This document shows, in pieces, positions 16,812 through 26,166 of a stretch of 64,000 bases of DNA. This DNA is from Desulfovibrionaceae bacterium (GTDB taxonomy: Bacteria > Desulfobacterota > Desulfovibrionia > Desulfovibrionales > Desulfovibrionaceae), in the NCBI GenBank assembly GCA_029011315.1, contig JAQXLA010000015.1:1-64000 (forward strand), in the 5' to 3' direction. Each line of letters begins with the position of its first letter. Position 1 is the stretch's first letter. The position numbers were made by a program, and so were the translations under genes. A model generated the notes under the pieces. That model saw nothing but the letters and a program-made list of their open reading frames with translations. It did no database searches and was not told where the DNA came from.

Positions 16812-19321
16812 CAGTTGGCAACCACGTTGACGAGTTTTCCGGGAATGACAATGATCTTGCGTACGGTCAGATTTTCCAGATGACGGGCGATATTGGGTTC
16901 GGCCAGAGCCAGTTTCCCTGTTTCGTCCTTGGAAGTATCTGCCGGAATGTCAATCTTGCCGCGCAACTTGCCGTTAATCTGAACCACAATCGTTACAGTA
17001 TCCCGTATAAGCGCATCTTCATTCCACTGAGGCCAGGGTTCACTGTTCAGCAGCGTTTTGTGGCCAAGATCTTCCCACAGTTCTTCGCACAGATGAGGAG
17101 TGACGGGATAAAGAAGCGTGATAACGGTTGCCATAGCGGAAGAGAGCACTTTCGGGCCTGCAGGATCTGCCATCAGGCTTTCTTTTGCCTGATAGATGCT
17201 GTTGACCAGTTCCATGACTGCGGCGATGGCTGTGTTGAACTGGAAGCTGTTTCGATCGAGATCGGCAATGAACTTTTTGACAGTCGCATGCTCTTTCAGT
17301 CGGAGTTCCCTGGCCAGAGAGCCGGAAGCTTCAGAAGCTGAGGAAGAACAGGCATGTTCGGGACGCAGAATGCTCTTCAGATCCTGATGCAGACGCCAGA
17401 CACGGTTCAGGAAGCGGAAGGATCCTTCAATGCCGGTTTCGCTCCAGTCGAAATCTCTTTCCGGAGGCGCAGCGAACAGACAGAACAGGCGGACAGTATC
17501 GGCACCATATCGTTCAATCATTACGCCAGGATCGACCACATTGCCTTTGGATTTCGACATCTTGGAGCCGTCTTTCAGCACCATTCCCTGTGTCAGGAGA
17601 TTGGTAAACGGTTCGTCCAGTTCCCTTGGAAAATATCCCAGATCCCGCAGAACCTTCGTAAAGAAGCGGGAGTAGAGCAGATGCAGAATAGCATGTTCCA
17701 CACCGCCGATATACTGATCGACGGGGAGCCAATAGCGCAGAGCTTCTTCGGTAAAAGCCGAAGTATTGTTGACGGCATCGGTATACCGGGCAAAGTACCA
17801 GGAAGATTCCACAAAGGTATCCATGGTATCGGTTTCCCGTCTGGCTTTGCCTCCGCATTTGGGGCAAATGCATTCCACAAAAGACGGCGTATGCGGCAGA
17901 GGAGAGCGTCCGTCATTAAATGTCTGCACATCGAGCGGCAGTCTGACAGGAAGATCCTTTTCAGGAACGGGAACCATGCCGCAGTGTTCGCAGTACATGA
18001 CAGGAATGGGAGCCCCCCAATAGCGCTGACGGGAAATGTTCCAGTCGCGGAGGCGCCAGTTGACAGCTTTTTTGCCCTTGCCCTCTTTTTCCAGTTTTTC
18101 TACGATGCTTTTTTTGGCTTCTTCACTGGCCATGCCGTCGAACATCCCCGAGTTCATGAGAATACCGGAATCGACATAGGCTTCAGTCATGCTTTCTGCC
18201 TGAATCTCTGCGCCTTCAGGACGGATGACGGCAATGCGGGGAATGCCGTATTTCTGTGAGAAATCAAAATCCCGCTGATCATGAGCCGGAACAGCCATGA
18301 CTGCGCCAGTGCCGTATCCAGCAAGGACAAAATTGCCCAGCCAGATGGGAACGCGGCGTCCATTCAGCGGATGAATACAGTATTTTCCGGTAAAGACGCC
18401 TTCCTTTTCCAGCGTGTTGGACTGTCGATCGATGCGATCCATATTACGGGTTCGCTCAATGAACTCTCGGGCTTTCTGTTCATCAGGCTGCCCGGCAATC
18501 AGCTTTTCCGCCAGCGGATGTTCTGGTGCCAGCGTCAGGAACGTAACGCCGAAAAGGGTATCGGGACGAGTTGTGAAAACCTGAATGGTTTCATCGCTGT
18601 TCTCAATCGGGAACAGAATTTCCGCGCCGATGGATTTGCCAATCCAGTTGCGCTGCATACTGATGACGCGTTCAGGCCAGCCTTTGTCAATTTTTGACAG
18701 ATCCGTCAGCAGTTCATCGGCATACGCCGTAATTTTCATAAACCACTGCGTCAGATCCTTCTGCACGACGGGGGTGTCGCACCTCCAGCAGAGACCGTCC
18801 ACGACCTGCTCATTTGCCAGGACGGTATGGCAGGACGGACACCAGTTTTGCGGAGATTTCTTGCGGTATACCAATCCTTTTTCCAGAAGTTTCAGAAAGA
18901 AACCCTGTTCCCAGCGATAATAGCTTTCATCGCAAGTAGCGACTTCCCGATTCCAGTCATAGGAGTACCCAAGGCGGCTGAGCTGGGAGCGCATGTTGTC
19001 AATATTGGCATGAGTCCAAACTGCAGGATGAATGCCGTGCTTGATAGCCGCATTTTCAGCAGGCAGACCAAAAGCATCCCATCCCATGGGATGAAGGACG
19101 TTAAATCCCTGCATGCGCTTGTAACGAGCGACGACATCGCCTATGGAATAGTTTCGGACATGCCCCATATGAATGTTTCCGGAGGGATAGGGAAACATTT
19201 CCAAAACGTAATACTTGGGTTTGTCCGGATCGATACGGCACTGAAAAACACCGCTTTCCTGCCAGCGTTTCTGCCATTTTTCCTCAATGGCTGCCGGATT
19301 GTACTTATCGGAATCTGTCAT
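16811..19321 (-). CDS. leuS: Leucyl-tRNA synthetase
   Basis: LeuS charges tRNA-Leu. The product is 836 residues. The class I signatures are PYPSGNIHMGH (HIGH-type, near residue 43) and KMSKSKGN (near residue 583). The inserted editing domain lies between them, with TTRPDTLFGVT and the AVPAHDQRDF region that proofreads mischarged tRNA. Zinc-type Cys pairs are visible (CPSC with CWRC, and CPKC). It lies 14 bases after nusB and its stop overlaps the lptE start. Confidence 0.98.
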   Translation of the reverse strand: MTDSDKYNPAAIEEKWQKRWQESGVFQCRIDPDKPKYYVLEMFPYPSGNIHMGHVRNYSIGDVVARYKRMQGFNVLHPMGWDAFGLPAENAAIKHGIHPAVWTHANIDNMRSQLSRLGYSYDWNREVATCDESYYRWEQGFFLKLLEKGLVYRKKSPQNWCPSCHTVLANEQVVDGLCWRCDTPVVQKDLTQWFMKITAYADELLTDLSKIDKGWPERVISMQRNWIGKSIGAEILFPIENSDETIQVFTTRPDTLFGVTFLTLAPEHPLAEKLIAGQPDEQKAREFIERTRNMDRIDRQSNTLEKEGVFTGKYCIHPLNGRRVPIWLGNFVLAGYGTGAVMAVPAHDQRDFDFSQKYGIPRIAVIRPEGAEIQAESMTEAYVDSGILMNSGMFDGMASEEAKKSIVEKLEKEGKGKKAVNWRLRDWNISRQRYWGAPIPVMYCEHCGMVPVPEKDLPVRLPLDVQTFNDGRSPLPHTPSFVECICPKCGGKARRETDTMDTFVESSWYFARYTDAVNNTSAFTEEALRYWLPVDQYIGGVEHAILHLLYSRFFTKVLRDLGYFPRELDEPFTNLLTQGMVLKDGSKMSKSKGNVVDPGVMIERYGADTVRLFCLFAAPPERDFDWSETGIEGSFRFLNRVWRLHQDLKSILRPEHACSSSASEASGSLARELRLKEHATVKKFIADLDRNSFQFNTAIAAVMELVNSIYQAKESLMADPAGPKVLSSAMATVITLLYPVTPHLCEELWEDLGHKTLLNSEPWPQWNEDALIRDTVTIVVQINGKLRGKIDIPADTSKDETGKLALAEPNIARHLENLTVRKIIVIPGKLVNVVAN

Positions 19322-19335
19322 CTTTTCTGTATTCC

Positions 19336-19833
19336 TTAAAGGCTTCTGCCGCTGATGCGGCTGCGGAATGATTCGAGGTCTCCGGCTTCCAGAGCCTTCA
19401 GACCGGAATCAAGAATGCCGTTGATGAAACTGCCAGCCTTGGCGTCCACGAAACGAGCGGAAACTTCCATGGCTTCGTTAATGGCAACTTTCGGCGGCAC
19501 TTTTCCCTGAAGAAGTTCAAAAAATGCCAAGCGCAGAACTGTCAGCTCAAGATGCCCCAGACGTTCGACGCGCCAACGTTTGGAGAAGAGTGCGATGACT
19601 TCGTCGATATCGTGCAAATGCGTTCTGACACCTTCGACGATTTCCCATGCAAAGGGATCGGGCTGACGTTCCTCACCTTCGCCGCAGCTGTCAGGCATCG
19701 GAAGTGAATCAAAAACTTCGTGCAGCTGTTCAGCCGTTGTCTTTTCTGCAAAATGCAGGCTGTACAGGCATTGAAAGGCATAAATCCGGGCTTTGCGGCG
19801 GGATTTGATTTTGTCTGTTTTGACAGTGGCCAT
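19336..19833 (-). CDS. nusB: Transcription antitermination factor NusB
   Basis: NusB binds boxA RNA with NusE (S10) in rRNA antitermination. The product is 165 residues, with the family pattern RRKARIYAFQCLYSLHF at the N-terminus and VPPKVAINEAMEVSARFVDAKAGSFINGILD at the C-terminal end (two adjoining conserved segments). It directly follows ribH, the common ribH-nusB order, and precedes leuS by 14 bases. Confidence 0.97.
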   Translation of the reverse strand: MATVKTDKIKSRRKARIYAFQCLYSLHFAEKTTAEQLHEVFDSLPMPDSCGEGEERQPDPFAWEIVEGVRTHLHDIDEVIALFSKRWRVERLGHLELTVLRLAFFELLQGKVPPKVAINEAMEVSARFVDAKAGSFINGILDSGLKALEAGDLESFRSRISGRSL

Positions 19834-19848
19834 CAGAAACCTTCTTGC

Positions 19849-20319
19849 TTACAGCTGGCGGAGAACCTGAACGGTTTCCAGAACAGCGGCCGCGGCTTCA
19901 ACGCCCTTATTGCCGGCTTTTGTACCGGCTCGTTCTATAGCCTGCTCAATATTGTCAGTCGTCAGCAGACCGAAGCCGACGGGAACGCCGCTTTCCAAAG
20001 AAGCAAGAGCCAGACCCTTGGTTGCTTCCGCTGCCACATATTCAAAATGAGGCGTTCCGCCGCGAATAACGGCTCCGAGTGCGATAACGCCGTCATATTT
20101 TCCAGATCCCGCCATTTTTTTGGCGATAAGCGGCATTTCAAACGCGCCAGGAACACGGACAATAGTCATCCGATCCGGATCGGCGCCGTGGCGAACCAGA
20201 TAGTCGACAGCACCGCTGATGAGACGATCAACGATGAAGTCATTGAAACGCGTTGCCACGATGGCAAAAGACAAATCGGTTGCGACGAGTTGACCTTCAA
20301 TGGTCCTGATTTCTTTCAT
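19849..20319 (-). CDS. ribH: 6,7-dimethyl-8-ribityllumazine synthase
   Basis: RibH condenses the ribitylamino-pyrimidine with dihydroxybutanone phosphate, the penultimate step to riboflavin, usually as a 60-subunit capsid or a pentamer. The start [10 protein letters not shown] at 20319 gives 156 residues, the standard length; the longer frame would run into the end of ribBA. The motifs [28 protein letters not shown] (with the catalytic His) and [11 protein letters not shown] are intact. Confidence 0.97.
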   Translation of the reverse strand: MKEIRTIEGQLVATDLSFAIVATRFNDFIVDRLISGAVDYLVRHGADPDRMTIVRVPGAFEMPLIAKKMAGSGKYDGVIALGAVIRGGTPHFEYVAAEATKGLALASLESGVPVGFGLLTTDNIEQAIERAGTKAGNKGVEAAAAVLETVQVLRQL

Positions 20320-20336
20320 AGTGTTCGTCCCGGGTG

Positions 20337-21572
20337 TTATTTGCAGGTTGAAGGGGTCACGCAGCAATGCAGCAAATGCCCCATTTTTTCTTTTTTCACG
20401 CGCAGATAGTCGCTGTTGCAGTCACAGGTTCCCGTTTCAATGGGTTCCCGAGAAACGACCTCAATGCCGTAGCCTTCAAGCCCAATGATCTTTCTTGGAT
20501 TATTGGTCAGCAGACGCATGCGGCTGATGCCGAGATCAACGAGAATCTGCGCTCCTACGCCGTAGTCTCGCAGATCTGGCTTGAATCCGAGTTTGATATT
20601 GGCTTCAACGGTATCATATCCCTGATCCTGAAGTGCGTATGCGCGAATTTTGTTGGCCAGACCGATGCCCCGGCCTTCCTGACGCATGTAAATCAGTGCG
20701 CCCCGTCCTTCTTTTTCAATCAGCGACAGAGCCGCTCCGAGCTGGCTTCCGCAGTCACAGCGAAGAGATCCGAAGGCATCGCCGGTGAGACATTCGCTGT
20801 GTACGCGCACCAGAACGGGATCGTTGCCTCCCTTCTGGGAAACATCTCCTTTAACGATCGCGACGTGCGTATCAGGGCTGATATCGTTTTCATAGGCAAT
20901 AATTCGGAAATCGCCGAATTTTGTCGGAAGGCTGGCTTCAGCTACACGGCGCACAGACAGCTGCTTGATACGCATATGGTAGCGAATAAGATCCCGAACA
21001 GTGGCGATCTTCAGTCCATGTTTTTCAGCGAAGATTTCCAGATCAGGCATTCTTGCCATCGTGCCGTCTTCGTTCATAATTTCACAGATGACGCCGGCGG
21101 GCTTCAGGCCTGCGAAGCGTGCCAGATCGACACTGCCTTCGGTTTGTCCGGCACGCGTGACGACGCCGCCAGGCTGAGCACGAAGAGGAAAAATATGACC
21201 TGGAGTTACGATGTCTTCGGAGCGAACGTTGTCAGCGATGGCTGTCTGAATGGTGTGCGCACGATCGGCAGCCGAGATTCCCGTCGTGACACCTGAACGA
21301 GCTTCAATGGAAACAGTGAAATTCGTGCCGAAACGGGATCCGTTTCTCTGGGTCATAAGAGGAAGATGGAGTTTGTCAACCAGAGCCGGATCCATTGACA
21401 GGCAAACCAGGCCGCGGGCGTGCGTTACCATGAAATTGATGTGTTCTGCTGTGACAAATTCCGCAGCGATGGTCAAATCGCCTTCATTTTCGCGATCCTC
21501 ATCATCCACAAGAATAATCATTCGTCCCTGACGAATTTCTTCAATCGCTTCTTCTGCCGTGCAAATAGCCAT
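20337..21572 (-). CDS. ribBA: Bifunctional DHBP synthase / GTP cyclohydrolase II
   Basis: This protein supplies both precursors for riboflavin. The N-terminal half makes 3,4-dihydroxy-2-butanone 4-phosphate from ribulose-5-phosphate (acidic site [11 protein letters not shown]). The C-terminal half opens GTP (zinc site with C-x10-C-x-C in [15 protein letters not shown], then RQEGRGIGL). The length of 411 residues is typical of the fusion. AAGGAG precedes the start. The last residues (CCVTPSTCK) are Cys-rich beyond the usual end of the fold, a minor oddity. Confidence 0.97.
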   Translation of the reverse strand: MAICTAEEAIEEIRQGRMIILVDDEDRENEGDLTIAAEFVTAEHINFMVTHARGLVCLSMDPALVDKLHLPLMTQRNGSRFGTNFTVSIEARSGVTTGISAADRAHTIQTAIADNVRSEDIVTPGHIFPLRAQPGGVVTRAGQTEGSVDLARFAGLKPAGVICEIMNEDGTMARMPDLEIFAEKHGLKIATVRDLIRYHMRIKQLSVRRVAEASLPTKFGDFRIIAYENDISPDTHVAIVKGDVSQKGGNDPVLVRVHSECLTGDAFGSLRCDCGSQLGAALSLIEKEGRGALIYMRQEGRGIGLANKIRAYALQDQGYDTVEANIKLGFKPDLRDYGVGAQILVDLGISRMRLLTNNPRKIIGLEGYGIEVVSREPIETGTCDCNSDYLRVKKEKMGHLLHCCVTPSTCK

Positions 21573-21590
21573 CTGTATAGCTCCTTCCTT

Positions 21591-21612
21591 CTTTGTTCTG
21601 CCTTTGTTCTGC
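21591..21612. repeat. 11-base tandem duplication before ribBA
   Basis: CTTTGTTCTGC occurs twice head to tail in the 61-base gap between ribE and ribBA, just upstream of the ribBA ribosome site. It is probably a recent slippage event, and no function is evident. Confidence 0.7.
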
Positions 21613-21633
21613 TTAATGATCAGATATGTTCTG

Positions 21634-22290
21634 TTAAAAGCCGTTTTCCCTCAGGAAGGCTTCCGTAATGCGGGATTCCCCGGATGAATCTGTTCCGTGC
21701 GTATCCATACCGATCATATGCCGCACATATTTGCCGAGCACATCCGTTTCCATATTGATAAATGATCCGGGCTTCCACTGGGAAGCCGTCGTATTTTTCT
21801 GCGTTTCAGGGATAATATTGACTTCCAGATAATTACTTCCGCAGGCATTGATCGTAAGACTGATGCCGTCCAGAGCTACTGATCCCTTTTCGATGACTTC
21901 AGGACCACGTTCCTTGGGAAAAGTGATGCGAAATTTTTTAGATTCTCCCGCCACTTCTACATCGGCAATCGTCGCGACGCAGTCAACGTGTCCACTGACG
22001 ATATGGCCGCCAAGCCGATCCCCTATGGCCAGAGCCCGTTCTAAATTTACAACGCTGCCAGATTTGAGTCTGGAAAGAGTTGTCCGGTTCATCGTCTCTT
22101 CCGATATATACACAGAAAACTGGCGCTCTCCGGGAGTTTCAACGGTAAGACAGGCTCCGTTGACGGCGATAGATTCTCCAGGAATGATATTGTCGAGCTG
22201 AAAGAGAGCCTGAATTGTCAAGCGGTATTCTTTGCCCGTCCGGGCAAGAGAGATAATCCTGCCCTGTCCCTGTACAAGTCCGGTAAACAT
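21634..22290 (-). CDS. ribE: Riboflavin synthase, alpha chain
   Basis: RibE dismutates two lumazine molecules to riboflavin. The product is 218 residues built from two similar barrel halves, each with the family signature (NGACLTV in the first, DGISLTI in the second), and it begins with the diagnostic [10 protein letters not shown]. It overlaps ribD by one base. The residues after HMIG, about 25 in number, lie past the second barrel and look unstructured. Confidence 0.97.
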   Translation of the reverse strand: MFTGLVQGQGRIISLARTGKEYRLTIQALFQLDNIIPGESIAVNGACLTVETPGERQFSVYISEETMNRTTLSRLKSGSVVNLERALAIGDRLGGHIVSGHVDCVATIADVEVAGESKKFRITFPKERGPEVIEKGSVALDGISLTINACGSNYLEVNIIPETQKNTTASQWKPGSFINMETDVLGKYVRHMIGMDTHGTDSSGESRITEAFLRENGF

Positions 22291-23408
22291 TAGTATTGCC
22301 TCCGCATGCGTAAAAAGCAGTCCTGACCGCAGATGGATGCCTCCGCAAGGCGGAAGTTCAGTGCCTCATTCATGCTGATCGGACTTCGCCCCTTGAGAAG
22401 CGGAACGGCCTGATCATCGCCGAGAACCTTCGGAGCGAGGAAAACCTGCCATTCATCGACAAGATCCGCTTCAAGCAGAGAAAGCGCGAGCTGTCCGCCG
22501 CCTTCACAAAGGACATATGGACATCCTTCATCCTCTTTCAGTTGCTGAAGAGAGCTGCGCAGTGCTTCAGCCCCTCTTGTCTTGCCATAGGAACGTACGC
22601 GTACGCTATCTCTGCGTAGTGCTTCAGCCCGGGAGCTCCGGGCTTCCTCGAATCCTGTGAAAAGTATAGTATCTTCAGGGCGTTCTCTGAGAAGTTTCAG
22701 CGTTCCCGGTTCAGGAAGACGGGAAAGGAGAACGGCAGCCATCGGCTGATATTTGACGTTGTCGATGCGAGCCGTAAGCTGCGGATCATCTTGCAACAGT
22801 GTGCCGGATCCGATCAGCACGGCACCTCCTGCCAGGCCGATATTGGCGCGAAGCTCATGAACTCTGCGTCGGGATTCTTCGCAGGAGATCCAGCGGGAAT
22901 GGCCGGTTCTTGTGGCGATGCGTCCGTCAATGGTTGAGGCCTGCTTGAGAAAAACGTAAGGACGATACGCCGTCTGCCAAACCAGAAAATCTGCGACAAG
23001 ATCCCTGCATAATGCCTCGCAGACCCCTGTCTCCACACAGATCCCCGCCTCGCGAAGATGCTCGGCTCCACCCCTGGCTTTGGGGTTGGGATCGCGGAGA
23101 CCGATAACGACATGCCGAATGCCGGCTTTGACTACAGCCTCGGAGCAGGGCGGAGTTTTGCCATAATGGTTGCAGGGTTCCAGGGTTACCACAAGAGTAC
23201 AGTCCGCCGGATTGATGCCTTGACGCTGTGCATCGCGCAGACATTCGACTTCAGCATGGGATTTTCCGAAACAGGTATGCCATCCCCGGGCTACAATAAT
23301 GCCATTTTTTACCAGAACGGCTCCGACGACGGGATTCGGAGCTGTAATCCAGCGTCCCTGTTCCGCAAGGCGGATGGCTTCCTTCATGAAAGGAATCCAT
23401 TCAGACAT
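22290..23408 (-). CDS. ribD: Bifunctional riboflavin deaminase/reductase
   Basis: RibD deaminates and then reduces the pyrimidine intermediate after GTP opening. The ATG at 23408 follows AAGGAGCTGTCT and gives 372 residues. The N-terminal deaminase domain has the zinc ligands in HAEVECLRDA and PCNHYGKTPPC. The C-terminal reductase half has KQASTIDGRIATRTGHSRWIS in its opening strands and LCEGGGQLALSLL near the end. It heads the rib-nusB-leuS run. No FMN riboswitch precedes it; instead the glyA terminator ends about 33 bases upstream. Confidence 0.96.
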   Translation of the reverse strand: MSEWIPFMKEAIRLAEQGRWITAPNPVVGAVLVKNGIIVARGWHTCFGKSHAEVECLRDAQRQGINPADCTLVVTLEPCNHYGKTPPCSEAVVKAGIRHVVIGLRDPNPKARGGAEHLREAGICVETGVCEALCRDLVADFLVWQTAYRPYVFLKQASTIDGRIATRTGHSRWISCEESRRRVHELRANIGLAGGAVLIGSGTLLQDDPQLTARIDNVKYQPMAAVLLSRLPEPGTLKLLRERPEDTILFTGFEEARSSRAEALRRDSVRVRSYGKTRGAEALRSSLQQLKEDEGCPYVLCEGGGQLALSLLEADLVDEWQVFLAPKVLGDDQAVPLLKGRSPISMNEALNFRLAEASICGQDCFLRMRRQY

Positions 23409-23440
23409 AGACAGCTCCTTTTTCAATCATGGGGAAGCGT

Positions 23441-23480
23441 AAAAAACAGGGCTCCGCACACGGAAAAGCATACGGAGCCC
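23441..23480 (-). terminator. Rho-independent terminator after glyA
   Basis: Read leftward, GGGCTCCG and CGGAGCCC pair around a 16-base loop and are followed by TG and six T. It lies between the glyA stop and the ribD start. Confidence 0.85.
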
Positions 23481-23486
23481 GGAATA

Positions 23487-24725
23487 CTACCAGGCAAACA
23501 GCGGGAACTGACGGGCAAAAGCGGCCACTTCCTCGCGGATAGCATGGAGACGGGTTTCATTGGTGCGATTTTCAAGAGCCGCAATCATCCATGCCGCAAC
23601 TTTGCTCATTTCCTCCTGCTTGAATCCTCTGGTGGTCAGAGCGGCTGTGCCGACGCGAATGCCGGAAGTCACGAAGGGAGAACGCGTTTCGAAAGGAATG
23701 GTATTCTTATTGACGGTGATGCCGGCGAGATCAAGAGCCTGTTCAGCGTCTTTTCCGGTCATATCCTTATTGGTCAGATCCACAAGCATCAGATGATTGT
23801 CAGTGCCGTCGGACACCAGCTTGAATCCGGCTCCCATCAGTTCATCGGCAAGGAATTTGGCATTGTCTTTAAGCTGCTGCTGATATACGGCAAAGCGGGG
23901 AGCCAGAGCTTCCTTGAAAGCGACAGCTTTTGCCGCGATGACATGCATGAGCGGTCCGCCCTGAATACCGGGAAAAATCTGACTGTTGATTTTTTTTGCA
24001 AGATCTTCACCGGCCAGGATGATACCCCCGCGGGGACCACGCAGCGTTTTGTGCGTCGTAGAAGTGACGATATCTGCCACGCCGACCGGAGAAGGATGCA
24101 GACCTGCGGCTACAAGACCGGCGATATGAGCCATATCCACCATCAGCTTGGCACCGACCTTGTCGGCGATAGCGCGGAAGCGATCGAAATCAATAATACG
24201 CGGATAGGCACTGGAACCGGCAACAATCAGAGCCGGATGATGCTCTTCAGCCAGTTTTTCGACCTGTTCGTAATCGATGCGACCGGTTTCACGGCTTAAC
24301 CCGTAGGCAAAGAATGTATAGGTCTTGCCGGAAAAACTGACAGGGCTGCCGTGAGTCAAATGTCCGCCGTGGGAAAGATCCATGCCCAAAACCACATCTC
24401 CGGGCTTGATGAGCGCGCCGTAGGCCGCCATATTGGCCTGGCTGCCGGAGTGAGGCTGGACGTTCGCGTATTCGGCACCGAACAGCTTGCAAACGCGTTT
24501 GCGGGCGAGATCTTCCACGATATCGACGTATTCGCAGCCGCCATAATAGCGATGTCCAGGATATCCTTCGGCGTATTTATTGGTCAGAATGCTTCCCTGC
24601 GCTTCACGCACAGCAGAGGAAACGAAGTTTTCAGAAGCGATCATTTCCAGTTTGCTGACCTGGCGTTTGCTCTCAAGAGCAATAGCCTCGGCAATTTCAA
24701 AATCCTGAAGCAGAATATGATCCAT
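23487..24725 (-). CDS. glyA: Serine hydroxymethyltransferase
   Basis: GlyA interconverts serine and glycine and loads tetrahydrofolate with a one-carbon unit. The product is 412 residues. The PLP lysine lies in [12 protein letters not shown], the substrate region includes [18 protein letters not shown], and [13 protein letters not shown] lies in the cofactor domain. It starts 21 bases after fabF in the same direction and ends just before a strong terminator, so fabF-glyA form one transcript. Confidence 0.98.
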   Translation of the reverse strand: MDHILLQDFEIAEAIALESKRQVSKLEMIASENFVSSAVREAQGSILTNKYAEGYPGHRYYGGCEYVDIVEDLARKRVCKLFGAEYANVQPHSGSQANMAAYGALIKPGDVVLGMDLSHGGHLTHGSPVSFSGKTYTFFAYGLSRETGRIDYEQVEKLAEEHHPALIVAGSSAYPRIIDFDRFRAIADKVGAKLMVDMAHIAGLVAAGLHPSPVGVADIVTSTTHKTLRGPRGGIILAGEDLAKKINSQIFPGIQGGPLMHVIAAKAVAFKEALAPRFAVYQQQLKDNAKFLADELMGAGFKLVSDGTDNHLMLVDLTNKDMTGKDAEQALDLAGITVNKNTIPFETRSPFVTSGIRVGTAALTTRGFKQEEMSKVAAWMIAALENRTNETRLHAIREEVAAFARQFPLFAW

Positions 24726-24746
24726 ACGAGTTTTCCTTCAAGGCGA

Positions 24747-25997
24747 TTAGCCATCGTATCTTTTGAAAATCAGGCTTCCATTGGTTCCGCCAAAGCCGAA
24801 AGAGTTCGACATGACGTATTCGGGATTTAATTTTTCGGAACCGGATCCCATGTAGTTCAGATCGCATTCGGGATCAGGCGTTTCATAGTTGATTGTGCCC
24901 GGAATAATGCCGGTGTGCAGAGCCAGAACGGAGAAGATGGCTTCGATTCCGCCGGCAGCTCCGAGAAGATGCCCCGTCTGCGATTTGGTTGCGGAAATGG
25001 CGATATCTTCGGCATGTTTGCCGAAAACAGCGCGGATGGCCCGCGTTTCACACAAGTCGTTTAAATGCGTCGATGTGCCGTGAGCATTGATGTGAGTGAC
25101 GCATTCCGGTGTCAGTTCTGCATCCTGAAGAGCACGGCGCATGGATGCGATCATGCCTTCAGCGTCTTCTCGCGGAGCTGTCATATGAAACGCATCACAG
25201 GATGCTCCGGTACCGACGATTTCCGCATAAATTTTTGCGCCGCGTTCCAGAGCATGATCCAGACTTTCGAGCAAAAGCAGCCCTGTTCCCTCACCCATGA
25301 CAAATCCGTCACGATTTTTTTCAAAAGGTCTGGAAGCCTTTTCGGGATCATCATTATGAGCAGTTGAAAGAGCTTTCAACGCCGTAAAGCCGGACATGCC
25401 CAATGGCGTGATTGTCGCTTCAACGCCACCGGTAATAATCGCATCGCAACGCCCCATGACAATATCCGTATAGGCCATTCCGATAGCATGCGTTGAAGAG
25501 GCGCAAGCACTGGTCACAACATAGTTTGGCCCTTTTGCACCCACGGCAATGGCAATATGCCCCGGTCCCATATTGGCAATCATCATTGGAATCGTGAACG
25601 GCGTCACGCGATTCGGGCCTGAGGAAAGCAACTTTGAATGGGAACTTTCCATCGTGCTGATTCCGCCCAGCCCGATGCCAAGCAGCACGCCGAGACGTTC
25701 TGCGTTTTTTTCAGTAACCGTATATCCGGAGTCCTGCATCAGCATATTGCCCGCAGCAACAGCAAACTGGGAAAAACGATCCAGCTTGCGGGTCTGCTTG
25801 GGATTCATGCCGTACTGCTCCGGCATGAAATTTTTGACTTCTCCGGCAATTTTTGAGGTGAATTCCGAAGCATCAAACAAGGTAACGGGCGCAATGCCGG
25901 ATTTTCCAGCTAGAAGATTATCCCAGGTCTCCGTCACATTGGCGCCGATCGGCGAGATGGCGGACAGACCGGTTACAACAACACGTTTTCTGTTCAT
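24747..25997 (-). CDS. fabF: 3-oxoacyl-[acyl-carrier-protein] synthase II
   Basis: FabF elongates acyl-ACP with malonyl-ACP in fatty acid synthesis. The ATG at 25997 follows AGGGGAG and gives 416 residues, the standard length. The catalytic triad is visible: Cys in TSACASSTHAIG, His in HGTSTHLND and His in KSQTGHLLGAAG. In many bacteria fabF directly follows acpP. Here it is about 16 kb away from acpP and paired with glyA, although both point the same way. Confidence 0.97.
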   Translation of the reverse strand: MNRKRVVVTGLSAISPIGANVTETWDNLLAGKSGIAPVTLFDASEFTSKIAGEVKNFMPEQYGMNPKQTRKLDRFSQFAVAAGNMLMQDSGYTVTEKNAERLGVLLGIGLGGISTMESSHSKLLSSGPNRVTPFTIPMMIANMGPGHIAIAVGAKGPNYVVTSACASSTHAIGMAYTDIVMGRCDAIITGGVEATITPLGMSGFTALKALSTAHNDDPEKASRPFEKNRDGFVMGEGTGLLLLESLDHALERGAKIYAEIVGTGASCDAFHMTAPREDAEGMIASMRRALQDAELTPECVTHINAHGTSTHLNDLCETRAIRAVFGKHAEDIAISATKSQTGHLLGAAGGIEAIFSVLALHTGIIPGTINYETPDPECDLNYMGSGSEKLNPEYVMSNSFGFGGTNGSLIFKRYDG

Positions 25998-26024
25998 GCT
26001 ACTCCCCTGAAACAGAATCTGAAC

Positions 26025-26044
26025 ATTCTCTCTCAAAAGAGAAT
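26025..26044. promoter_or_regulatory. Palindrome at the predicted fabF transcription start
   Basis: ATTCTCT and AGAGAAT are perfect 7-bp arms with a 6-base spacer. The palindrome begins where the fabF -10 box ends, which is the position of a repressor operator. No matching regulator gene lies nearby. Confidence 0.45.
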
Positions 26045-26072
26045 TAGTACAATACAACGGACTTCAATTCAA
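26044..26072 (-). promoter_or_regulatory. fabF: Predicted sigma-70 promoter for fabF-glyA
   Basis: Read leftward, TTGAAT (-35) and TACTAA (-10) are separated by exactly 17 bases, ending 47 bases before the fabF start codon. Confidence 0.55.
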
Positions 26073-26094
26073 CGATTATTTTTTTTCTCATACG

Positions 26095-26139
26095 ATGCGC
26101 GGGCGGAAACGGCATAAGACCGAAGCAGCCCGCGCGCAT
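26095..26139. repeat. GC-rich imperfect inverted repeat between the PEP synthase-like gene and fabF
   Basis: ATGCGCGGGC (26095-26104) can pair with GCCCGCGCGCAT (26128-26139) with a two-base bulge. It starts 28 bases after the stop of the leftward PEP synthase-like gene. A T-run is missing on the useful side, so it is not a standard terminator. Confidence 0.5.
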
Positions 26140-26166
26140 TCACAATCAAACGAAAGGGTATTTTTT

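Noticed and set aside
17354-18259. Rightward 301-codon open frame opposite leuS
   Set aside because: Antisense to leuS with no recognisable protein content.
23409-23486. FMN riboswitch before ribD
   Set aside because: Only 78 bases are available and they hold the glyA terminator; no conserved RFN sequence is visible.
26095-26139. Terminator for the PEP synthase-like gene
   Set aside because: The inverted repeat is followed by an A-run, not a U-run, in leftward RNA; listed only as a repeat.
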